This document shows, piece after piece, positions 1-5,218 of a DNA stretch of 5,218 nucleotides. The notes under the pieces are model-generated. The model did no database searches, had not been told where the DNA came from, and saw only the letters and a program-made list of their open reading frames with translations. The stretch spans positions 1-5,218 of the forward strand of contig CAZEZY010000155.1 of NCBI GenBank assembly GCA_964516635.1, read 5' to 3'. Position 1 is the first letter of the stretch. Every line of letters begins with the position of its first letter. The stretch is from CAZEZY01 sp964516635 (lineage in GTDB: Bacteria > Pseudomonadota > Gammaproteobacteria > Burkholderiales > Burkholderiaceae_C). Made by a program: the position numbers and the translations under genes.

Positions 1-136
1 AAATTCCACAATGTGTATTATGTTAAATGAACAAGCATCCAGACAACCGACCCTGTCACCGTTCCATCAAACGGCACCATTCAACCTGAATCCCCCCGCT
101 AGAATGACCACCACTCATCACCCTTACAGGATATTT
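1..136 (+). promoter_or_regulatory. Leader region upstream of the ABC transporter operon
   Basis: This is the only non-coding stretch in the window longer than about 40 bases, and it is visibly more AT-rich at its left end than the genes. It must carry all or part of the operon's control region. Weak candidates only: a -10-like TAGAAT at 100-105 (five of six consensus bases, with no good -35 at the right spacing), a TATTAT at 16-21 whose -35 would fall outside the window, and a small inverted repeat CACA-A-TGTG at 7-15 that could be an operator half. None is convincing alone. A frame stays open from position 11 into the binding-protein gene, but its 42 extra residues look like translated leader rather than protein. 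Confidence 0.3.
127..131 (+). promoter_or_regulatory. Ribosome binding site deciding the binding-protein start
   Basis: CAGGA lies 5 nt before the ATG at 137. Together with the classical signal peptide beginning at that ATG, it selects 137 over the in-frame ATGs at 11, 20 and 104. Confidence 0.6.
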
Positions 137-943
137 ATGAAACACATTCTCATGGCCATGGGCCTCGCCGCCTCCGTTGCGCTGGTGGGTTGCGGCAAAA
201 AAGAAGAGGCCGCGCCGGTAGCAGCCGCGCCCAGCACGCCTGAACTCCGGGTGGCCATCGATCCCACCTACGAACCCTTCACCTTCAAGACCGCCGATGG
301 CAAACCCGCCGGTTTTGATGTCGACATCGCCGAAGCCATCTGCGCGCAAATCCAGCGCCAGTGCGTTTACGTCGAACAGGTCTGGGACAGCATGATCCCC
401 GGCCTCCAGGCTCAGCAGTACGACGTCATCATCAGCTCCATGTCGATCACCGAAGAGCGACAGCAGGTCATCGACTTCTCCGACAAGTACTACAGCACCC
501 CCAGCCGCATTGTCGTCAAGGAAGGCACCCCGTTCGAAACGCTCGCGTCCCTCAAGGGCCAGCGCCTGGGCGTGCTCAAGGGCAGCACCCAGGAAAGCTA
601 CGCCATGGGTGAACTGGCTCCGCTGGGCGTCAACGTCATTCCCTACGAAGCCCAGGACCAGGTCTACCTCGACATCCGTTCAGGGCGCCTGAACGGCACC
701 GTTGCCGATGCCGTCGAAGTCACCGGCGGCTTCCTGAGCAAACCCGAAGGGGCCGGGTTCGGTTTTGTCGGCCCCGTGCTGAACGACCCGAAGTACTTCG
801 GCACCGGCATGGGCGTGGCCATGCGCAAAGGCCGTGACGACCTGAAGCAGCAGATCAACCAGGCCATCCAGACCATCCGCGCCAACGGCACCTACCAGCA
901 GATCAGCGCGAAGTACTTCGACTTTGACGTCTACGGCGACTGA
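137..943 (+). CDS. argT: Basic amino acid ABC transporter substrate-binding lipoprotein (ArgT/HisJ family)
   Basis: This is the periplasmic receptor of a polar amino acid importer, 268 aa. Residues 1-19 form a lipoprotein signal peptide: a Lys at position 2, a hydrophobic core, and lipobox L16-V17-G18-C19. A Lys/Glu/Ala/Pro-rich tether (20-36) follows, then a full SBP_bac_3 fold. Compared with remembered E. coli HisJ and LAO protein sequences, the pocket is intact: D42 (Asp11), Y45 (Tyr14), S100/S101/S103 (Ser69/70/72), R108 (Arg77), T151/Q152 and D191 (Asp161). C69 and C76 match the family's conserved disulfide pair. W83 occupies the position of LAO Phe52 and HisJ Leu52, so a stacked cationic side chain (Lys/Arg/Orn) seems more likely than His alone. 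The C-terminus KYFDFDVYGD is almost identical to HisJ/LAO. It is the first gene of the operon, 15 nt before the permease. The family is certain; the choice among argT, hisJ and artJ-type names is not. Confidence 0.93.
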   Translation: MKHILMAMGLAASVALVGCGKKEEAAPVAAAPSTPELRVAIDPTYEPFTFKTADGKPAGFDVDIAEAICAQIQRQCVYVEQVWDSMIPGLQAQQYDVIISSMSITEERQQVIDFSDKYYSTPSRIVVKEGTPFETLASLKGQRLGVLKGSTQESYAMGELAPLGVNVIPYEAQDQVYLDIRSGRLNGTVADAVEVTGGFLSKPEGAGFGFVGPVLNDPKYFGTGMGVAMRKGRDDLKQQINQAIQTIRANGTYQQISAKYFDFDVYGD

Positions 944-958
944 TCCAGGGCGCCCGAT

Positions 959-1645
959 TTGTCCGGCTACTACCTGCAGATCCTCGAAGGCGCCCTCCTC
1001 ACGGTGGGTGTTTCGCTGGCATCGCTGGTGGTGGCCGTTGTGCTCGGTCTCATGGGGTCGGCGGCCAAACTGTCTGGTCACCGCCCCTTTGTCTTTCTGG
1101 CCACTGTGTACACCACCGTCATACGGGGAGTACCGGAACTGGTCCTGATGCTGCTGGTTTTTTACGGCGGCGCCATTGGCCTCAACCACCTCACCGCAGC
1201 GCTGGGTTTTGCGCAACCCGTCCGCATCGATCCCTTCACCGCAGGCGTCCTCACGATCGGGTTCATCTATGGCGCCTACATGACCGAAACCTTCCGCGGC
1301 GCCATCCAGTCCATTCCCAAAGGACAGATGGAAGCCGCCTGGGCCTTCGGCATGAGCCCTCTGCGCACCTTTTTTCGCATCACCCTGCCCCAGATGGTGC
1401 GTTACGCCCTGCCCGGTTTCACCAACAACTGGCTCGTGCTCATCAAGACGACGGCGCTGGTCAGCCTGATTGGCCTGCACGAAATGACCTACCGTGCCAA
1501 GCAGGCCAGTGCGGCCACACGTGAACCGTTTGTCTTCTTCCTGTTTGCGGCAGCGCTCTTCCTCATCTACACCAGCATTTCGCTGTGGTTGCTGCGCAAG
1601 CTGAACGCGCGTTACAGCCTGGGCAACAAGAAGGTGAGCCTGTGA
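959..1645 (+). CDS. hisQ: Basic amino acid ABC transporter permease, HisQ type
   Basis: This inner-membrane subunit forms half of the translocation channel with HisM. It is 228 aa, the same length as remembered E. coli HisQ, and aligns end to end with it. About five membrane segments are visible (roughly 12-33, 58-75, 94-112, 152-173 and 190-212). The conserved stretch TTVIRGVPELVLMLLVFYG (52-70) is followed by the EAA loop that docks on the ATPase: E125-A126-A127, G131 and L143-P144. The start is TTG at 959. The same frame has a stop at 941-943 with no ATG or GTG in between, and TTG gives exactly the HisQ N-terminus and length. A modest Shine-Dalgarno (AGGG, 947-950) lies 8 nt upstream. The last 4 nt overlap hisM. 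Confidence 0.93.
   Translation: MSGYYLQILEGALLTVGVSLASLVVAVVLGLMGSAAKLSGHRPFVFLATVYTTVIRGVPELVLMLLVFYGGAIGLNHLTAALGFAQPVRIDPFTAGVLTIGFIYGAYMTETFRGAIQSIPKGQMEAAWAFGMSPLRTFFRITLPQMVRYALPGFTNNWLVLIKTTALVSLIGLHEMTYRAKQASAATREPFVFFLFAAALFLIYTSISLWLLRKLNARYSLGNKKVSL
1631..1637 (+). promoter_or_regulatory. Ribosome binding site inside hisQ for hisM
   Basis: AAGGTGA, within the last codons of hisQ, is a good match to the anti-Shine-Dalgarno complement. Its AAGG core ends 7 nt before the GTG at 1642, which supports that GTG rather than the in-frame ATG at 1585 as the hisM start. Confidence 0.55.
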
Positions 1646-2355
1646 GCATCGCCATCCTGTTCGAACCCAAAAACCTGTCGCTCTACGCAGACGGGCTCGT
1701 CACCACCGTCACCCTGCTGGCGAGTTCCCTGGCCATTGGTGGGATCATGGCGCTGTTGCTGGCCCTGGCACTCACCAGCCGCATGGCCCCTTTGCGGTGG
1801 CTGGCCGGGGCGTACACCTACTGCATCCGGGGTACGCCGCTGCTCATTCAGGTCTATCTCATCTATTACGGCCTCGCCCAGCTGGAGTGGATCCAGTCGC
1901 GCTGGGACGACGTCTGGCCCTGGACCTACTTCAAGGACGCTTTTTTCTGCGCGCTCCTGGCCTTTGCCATGAACAACGCCGGCTACACCGCCGAAATGCT
2001 GGCCGGTGCCATCCGCGAAACCCCGCCTGGTGAAATCGAGGCGGCTCAGGCCATGGGCATGGCACGCTGGCAGGTGCTCTGGCGCATCGTGATGCCCAGC
2101 GCCTTCCGTCGCGCCCTGCCCGCCTACAGCAACGAAGTCGTCATGATGCTGCACAGCACCAGCCTGGCCAGCACCGTGCCTGCCATGCTGGACCTCACCG
2201 CCGCTGCCAGCCGCATTTACTCCACGTACTACCTGCCCTTCGAAGCCTATCTGTTTGCCGCTGCCATCTACCTGTGCATCACCTTCATGCTCGTGGGCGG
2301 TTTCAAGTGGCTGGAAAAGCGCTATCTGGCCTACCTCAGGCCGCGCACCCACTGA
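1642..2355 (+). CDS. hisM: Basic amino acid ABC transporter permease, HisM type
   Basis: This is the second channel subunit, partner of HisQ, 237 aa against 238 in remembered E. coli HisM. The start is GTG at 1642 in a 4-nt GTGA overlap with the hisQ stop, which indicates translational coupling. An in-frame ATG at 1585 would add 19 residues that only re-read the end of hisQ. Predicted membrane segments lie near 20-45, 57-80, 99-122, 160-180 and 203-220. The family signature YCIRGTPLLIQVYLIYYG (60-77) and the EAA loop E133-A134-A135, G139, then M151-P152, are present. LPAYSNEVVMMLHSTSLA (159-176) is nearly the HisM sequence. A Trp-rich segment at 82-96, between membrane segments 2 and 3, differs from the E. 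coli protein. The stop lies 7 nt before hisP. Confidence 0.92.
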   Translation: MSIAILFEPKNLSLYADGLVTTVTLLASSLAIGGIMALLLALALTSRMAPLRWLAGAYTYCIRGTPLLIQVYLIYYGLAQLEWIQSRWDDVWPWTYFKDAFFCALLAFAMNNAGYTAEMLAGAIRETPPGEIEAAQAMGMARWQVLWRIVMPSAFRRALPAYSNEVVMMLHSTSLASTVPAMLDLTAAASRIYSTYYLPFEAYLFAAAIYLCITFMLVGGFKWLEKRYLAYLRPRTH

Positions 2356-2362
2356 CACCACC

Positions 2363-3139
2363 ATGTCTCAATCTCCCTTGAAGCTGGAAGTCCACGACCT
2401 TCACAAGCGCTATGGCGATCACGAGGTCCTGAAGGGGGTTTCCCTGTCGGCCCGGGCAGGGGATGTGATCAGCATCATTGGCAGTTCTGGTTCGGGCAAA
2501 AGCACGTTCCTGCGCTGCATCAACCTGCTGGAAAAACCCCACCAGGGGCGCATCGTGGTCGCCGGCGAGGAACTGCAACTGCGCCCCTCGCGCAGTGGCG
2601 AACTCGAAGCCGTGCAACCGAGGCAACTGCAACGCCTGCGCACGCGGCTGGCCATGGTGTTCCAGAACTTCAACCTCTGGGCCCACATGACGGTGCTGCA
2701 GAACATCATCGAAGCGCCTGTCAACCTGCTCAAGGTGCCCAAAGACCAGGCCATCGAAACCGCTCGCACCTACCTGGAGCGCGTCGGCCTGCGCGGCGTG
2801 GAAGACCGTTATCCTTCCCACCTGAGTGGAGGGCAGCAGCAACGCGTGGCCATTGCCCGGGCGCTGGCGGTCGAGCCCGAGGTCATGCTGTTTGACGAAC
2901 CGACCAGTGCTCTCGACCCCGAACTCGTCACCGAGGTGCTGCGTGTCATGCAGAAACTGGCCGAAGAGCACCGCACCATGGTGGTCGTCACGCACGAAAT
3001 GGGCTTTGCCCGTGAGGTCTCCAACCACCTCATCTTCCTGCACCAGGGCCGCATCGAAGAAGAAGGCCCACCCCGCGAGGTGCTGGCCCACCCGAAAAGC
3101 GAGCGACTCGCGCAATTCCTGGCGGGCAGCCTCAAGTAA
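2363..3139 (+). CDS. hisP: Basic amino acid ABC transporter ATP-binding protein, HisP type
   Basis: This cytoplasmic ATPase drives the HisQM channel as a dimer. It is 258 aa against 257 in remembered E. coli HisP, and similar over its whole length. All nucleotide-binding elements are visible: A-loop Tyr17, Walker A GSSGSGKST (40-48), Q-loop Gln101 within FQNFNLWAHMT, ABC signature LSGGQQQR (154-161), Walker B VMLFDEP (174-180) with catalytic Glu179, D-loop SALD (182-185) and switch His211. The insertion around residues 72-90, before RLRTRLAMVF, is also a HisP trait. The ATG at 2363 is chosen because LEVHDLHKRYG follows at the proper distance. The frame is open further upstream but there only re-reads hisM. 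No Shine-Dalgarno is seen in the 22 nt before the start, so it probably depends on ribosomes finishing hisM. Confidence 0.95.
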   Translation: MSQSPLKLEVHDLHKRYGDHEVLKGVSLSARAGDVISIIGSSGSGKSTFLRCINLLEKPHQGRIVVAGEELQLRPSRSGELEAVQPRQLQRLRTRLAMVFQNFNLWAHMTVLQNIIEAPVNLLKVPKDQAIETARTYLERVGLRGVEDRYPSHLSGGQQQRVAIARALAVEPEVMLFDEPTSALDPELVTEVLRVMQKLAEEHRTMVVVTHEMGFAREVSNHLIFLHQGRIEEEGPPREVLAHPKSERLAQFLAGSLK

Positions 3140-3145
3140 CCGGGC

Positions 3146-4072
3146 TCAGTCCCAGAACATCAACGCTTCGCGGCCCTGCACATACAGGTCCACCGGTTGG
3201 CCCACGGGCAGCACCACCTTGGTGGGCTCATGGCCAAAGGGCAGGCCGGTCAGCACGGGAATGTTCAACTGGCTGCGCAGCCAGGCCACCACCTGCTTCA
3301 GGTTGAAGCCCTTGTCGTGAGGGGTCAACTGGTATCGCGAGAAATGGCCCAGCACCACCGCCTTCTGGGCGCCCAGCACCCCCGCGTGCAGCAACTGCGT
3401 CAGCATCCGCTCAATCCGGTAGGGGTGTTCACCCACATCTTCCAGAAACAGGATGCCCCCATCCACGACCGGAAAAAACGGCGATCCCATCAGGCTGCAC
3501 AGCACCGTCAGGTTGCCCCCCCACAGCACGGCCCCTTCGGCCGCCCAACCCTCTGCTGAACCCAACTGGGGGTGGGCCCGAAAATCACTGGGCGGCAGAC
3601 GCCAGCCCGTTCCCTCGCCCACCCCGGTCACCAGGTCGTCAAAGCAGGCCTGCATGATCTCGTCGGGCGCATCTTCGCCTGCCCAGTCTTCCAGCAGGGC
3701 CGGGCCTGCCCACGTGGGGGTGCCCCGCAAGGCGTAAGCCGCACACTGCAGGGCGGTGAAATCGCTCAGGCCCACCCAATGACTGCCCTGCTCCACCGAT
3801 TGTTGAATCGCCTCATAGGGCAGACTGGGCAGAATCCGTGTGAGCCCATAGCCACCACGCGTGGTCATCACCACCTTCGCGCCGCTGGCCGCTGCGCGAG
3901 TGACAGCCGCCACACGGGTGGCATCGTCACCCGCAAATCGCTGGTGGCTGAGCCGTGCTGAAGGGTCCACCTCGACTTCGTGCCCAAGGCCCTGCAGCCG
4001 CTTCAGCGCCCGCCGAAAACCCGCCTGGTTCCGAACCGCCCCGCTGGGGGAATACACATAGATATGAGCCAT
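3146..4072 (-). CDS. ldcA: Muramoyltetrapeptide (LD-) carboxypeptidase, peptidase family S66
   Basis: This enzyme removes the terminal D-Ala from murein tetrapeptides, normally in the cytoplasm during peptidoglycan recycling. At 308 aa it is typical for the family. No signal peptide is seen, in keeping with a cytosolic enzyme. The N-terminal domain begins with IYVYSPSGAV (4-13) and holds the TTRGGYGLTRILP motif (70-82). The Ser-Glu-His triad is assignable: Ser103 in GLSDFTALQ, Glu211 in LFLEDVGEHPYRIERML, and His281 in GLPFGHEPTK. The Gly-Gly-Asn of the domain junction (185-187, WGGNLTVL) is also present. The gene starts 15 nt after the tadA stop. A GAGGTAAGG-like sequence overlapping that stop is the only Shine-Dalgarno candidate and is rather distant (13 nt). 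The stop is 6 bp from the convergent hisP stop. The family is clear; the physiological substrate is inferred. Confidence 0.9.
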   Translation of the reverse strand: MAHIYVYSPSGAVRNQAGFRRALKRLQGLGHEVEVDPSARLSHQRFAGDDATRVAAVTRAAASGAKVVMTTRGGYGLTRILPSLPYEAIQQSVEQGSHWVGLSDFTALQCAAYALRGTPTWAGPALLEDWAGEDAPDEIMQACFDDLVTGVGEGTGWRLPPSDFRAHPQLGSAEGWAAEGAVLWGGNLTVLCSLMGSPFFPVVDGGILFLEDVGEHPYRIERMLTQLLHAGVLGAQKAVVLGHFSRYQLTPHDKGFNLKQVVAWLRSQLNIPVLTGLPFGHEPTKVVLPVGQPVDLYVQGREALMFWD

Positions 4073-4087
4073 CTGTTGATTATGGCC

Positions 4088-5155
4088 TTACCTCGGCCAC
4101 GGCCAGCCCTTCATGGCTGCTCGGTGGCCGGCATCGGGGTAAGGCATCCATCGCCAACCCTCGGGAAGCGCCTCTAGCGGTTCTGGCATTCTCAGTTCCA
4201 CACTCGCCGAGCCGGCGGGCAGTCGATCCAGCAGGGCCTGCGCCAGCGCCTCCTGAGCGGGGTGAACCACCAAGTGCCACCTCGTTGTCTCGGACCCCTG
4301 CCCTTGCAGCCAATCGGCCAGCACATCCGCATGCCTGGCCAGCGTGTGCCATCGGGTTTTCTTGGGCTTGTCGCTCATGCCAAAACCGATCAGGTCCGGC
4401 AACAGCACACGGCCACCCTCCTGCAGCGCCTCGCTCGCCCACCCACTCCACTCGGGCCACCAGCCTTCTGGGCCGTGCAAAGCCACCTTTACCGGTGCAG
4501 CCACGTCGATGCCAGCCCCTTGCAAGTCCAGCCAGTGCATCCTCAGGCCATTCAGGACCGTGCCTAGCTGCGTGTACCTTGAAGCATCCCGCCATTCGGG
4601 AAACGCCTGCCACAACGGCTCAAATGCCGCGTCGGGCGTGCGCAAGGCATCGTCTCGCAACGGGCTGGCCGCGCGTCGTGCGGTTTCACGGCGCGCCGCA
4701 AAAAACGCCTGCATCAGTTCGGCACAGGCCTCGGCTTCAACGCCACCCACCACCGTGGTCTGGTGGTTCAGTGCCGGGTGTCTGAGCACCTCCACCACCG
4801 ATCCATCGGCGCCGGTCCGGGGCTCCCTGGCGCCGTACACCACCCGCGCCAGGCGGGCATGCAGCAAAGCCTGCGCACACATGGCGCACGGCTCCAGCGT
4901 CACGTACAGATCACAGCCCTCGAGCCGGTAATTGCCCAAGGCCGCAGCAGCCGCACGCAGGGTCAGCATTTCCGCATGGGCGGTCGGGTCGTTCAGGCCA
5001 ATCGGCTGGTTGTGGGCGCGGGCCACCACCTGGTCTGCTACGCCGCCCTGCCCTGGCCGCACCAGCACTGCCCCCACCGGCACTTCACCTGCCGCCGCGG
5101 CTTTCCGGGCCTCGGCCAGGGCCATGGCCATGTAGTGGGTGTCATGCTGGCTCAT
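4088..5155 (-). CDS. tadA: tRNA adenosine(34) deaminase TadA with C-terminal alpha/beta-hydrolase-like extension
   Basis: The N-terminal part (about 1-160) is TadA, which converts A34 to inosine in tRNA-Arg(ACG) so that it reads CGU/C/A codons. Visible motifs are AAGEVPVGAVLV (21-32), the zinc and proton-shuttle motif H60-A61-E62, L87-E88-P89-C90-A91-M92-C93, the GAREPRTGADGS loop (108-119) and HPALNH (126-131). The loop before HNQPI is about six residues longer than in E. coli TadA. At 355 aa the protein is roughly twice the usual length (about 165 aa): residues 178-355 resemble an eroded alpha/beta hydrolase. The ATG at 5155 gives MSQHDTHYMAMALAEA, a typical TadA N-terminus. A TTG at 5182 or GTG at 5158 would add 9 or 1 residues. 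No strong Shine-Dalgarno is seen. It is the first gene of a two-gene unit with ldcA. Confidence 0.93.
   Translation of the reverse strand: MSQHDTHYMAMALAEARKAAAAGEVPVGAVLVRPGQGGVADQVVARAHNQPIGLNDPTAHAEMLTLRAAAAALGNYRLEGCDLYVTLEPCAMCAQALLHARLARVVYGAREPRTGADGSVVEVLRHPALNHQTTVVGGVEAEACAELMQAFFAARRETARRAASPLRDDALRTPDAAFEPLWQAFPEWRDASRYTQLGTVLNGLRMHWLDLQGAGIDVAAPVKVALHGPEGWWPEWSGWASEALQEGGRVLLPDLIGFGMSDKPKKTRWHTLARHADVLADWLQGQGSETTRWHLVVHPAQEALAQALLDRLPAGSASVELRMPEPLEALPEGWRWMPYPDAGHRAAMKGWPWPR
4091..4624 (-). other. Degenerate alpha/beta-hydrolase-like domain within tadA
   Basis: Residues 178-355 of the TadA product carry hydrolase landmarks in order. These are a strand ending in VALHGPEGWW (224-233, the HG oxyanion-hole turn), then LLPDLIGFGMSDKP (251-264), almost the haloalkane-dehalogenase/epoxide-hydrolase wording, a helix ARHADVLADWL, and a final PYPDAGH (338-344) at the usual catalytic His position. 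The nucleophile elbow expected after the strand WHLVV (293-297) reads HPAQE instead of G-x-Ser/Asp-x-G. Only about 40 residues separate it from the final His, so the cap domain and the strand bearing the acid are missing or shrunken. The frame is continuous with no visible frameshift. Catalysis is unlikely; a structural or RNA/protein-binding role is possible but unproven. Confidence 0.6.
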
Positions 5156-5178
5156 CACGGGTAAGTGCCATCTCGATA

Positions 5179-5218
5179 TCAAGCCAGCAGGGCCATCAAG
5201 CTCACATCACTCCCACTC
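5179..5218 (-). CDS. Possible C-terminal tail of an upstream gene, cut by the window edge
   Basis: One - strand frame is open from the window edge and reads 12 codons ending SLMALLA before a TGA at 5181-5179, 23 nt upstream of the tadA ATG. The other two - strand frames hit stops within the first few codons. The spacing would fit an operon with tadA. It is too short to name a family, and it could simply be the tadA leader. Confidence 0.22.
   Translation of the reverse strand, partial: SGSDVSLMALLA

Noticed and set aside
11..136. N-terminal extension of the binding protein from an ATG at 11
   Set aside because: The 42 extra residues are polar and Pro/His-rich and would bury the signal peptide. 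The ATG at 137 has a Shine-Dalgarno and begins a perfect lipoprotein leader.
946..958. GGGCGCCC palindrome (948-955) overlapping the hisQ Shine-Dalgarno as a regulatory hairpin
   Set aside because: With a realistic loop only two or three base pairs remain. It is too weak to call a structure or an attenuator.
680..1480. Long antisense open frame (266 codons) opposite the binding protein and hisQ
   Set aside because: It is His/Gly/Asp-rich with no recognisable domain. This is the usual mirror of codon bias in GC-rich genes, and the + strand genes are unmistakable.
1612..3115. Two further long antisense open frames opposite hisM and hisP
   Set aside because: They show the same low-complexity composition, have no family motifs, and lie wholly under strongly conserved transporter genes.
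3140..3156. Bidirectional terminator between hisP and ldcA
   Set aside because: Only a 3-bp GGG/CCC stem is present, with no T-run on either side.
4088..4700. tadA extension as the product of a frameshift joining two separate genes
   Set aside because: The frame runs uninterrupted from the deaminase motifs to the terminal DAGH, with hydrolase landmarks in the same frame. No second start, Shine-Dalgarno or frame switch is visible at the junction.
3955..4785. Long + strand open frame (276 codons) opposite tadA
   Set aside because: It is Pro/Ala/Arg/Ser-rich with no motif, and it overlaps the conserved tadA and ldcA frames.

Overview
The window is GC-rich and densely coding on both strands, with almost no intergenic DNA. 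Gene content and style (a TadA carrying a long C-terminal extension, next to an S66 LD-carboxypeptidase and a basic amino acid ABC transporter) suggest a betaproteobacterium, probably Burkholderiales/Comamonadaceae. This placement is an inference from the proteins, not from any search.

The left part (about 1-3139, + strand) is a complete four-gene polar amino acid ABC importer of the ArgT/HisJ-HisQ-HisM-HisP type. It comprises a periplasmic binding protein with a lipoprotein signal peptide (137-943), two EAA-loop permeases (959-1645 and 1642-2355) and the ATPase (2363-3139). Spacings of 15, -4 and 7 nt make it one transcription unit. The binding protein captures a basic amino acid (lysine/arginine/ornithine/histidine), HisQM form the channel, and HisP powers it. 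All catalytic and ligand-pocket motifs are present. Start codons run ATG, TTG, GTG, ATG, which may set the stoichiometry of binding protein over membrane parts.

The right part (3146-5155, - strand) is a convergent two-gene unit transcribed right to left. First comes tadA, the essential tRNA-Arg(ACG) wobble adenosine deaminase, here with a roughly 180-residue C-terminal region that looks like a shrunken alpha/beta-hydrolase domain lacking its nucleophile. After 15 nt comes an S66-family LD-carboxypeptidase for peptidoglycan recycling. The two units converge with only 6 bp between their stop codons. At the far right edge a short open frame may be the tail of another - strand gene.

Most of the window is ordinary housekeeping and transport. 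The most unusual element is the TadA fusion with its degenerate hydrolase-like tail. No RNA genes, mobile elements, CRISPR arrays or significant repeats were seen.
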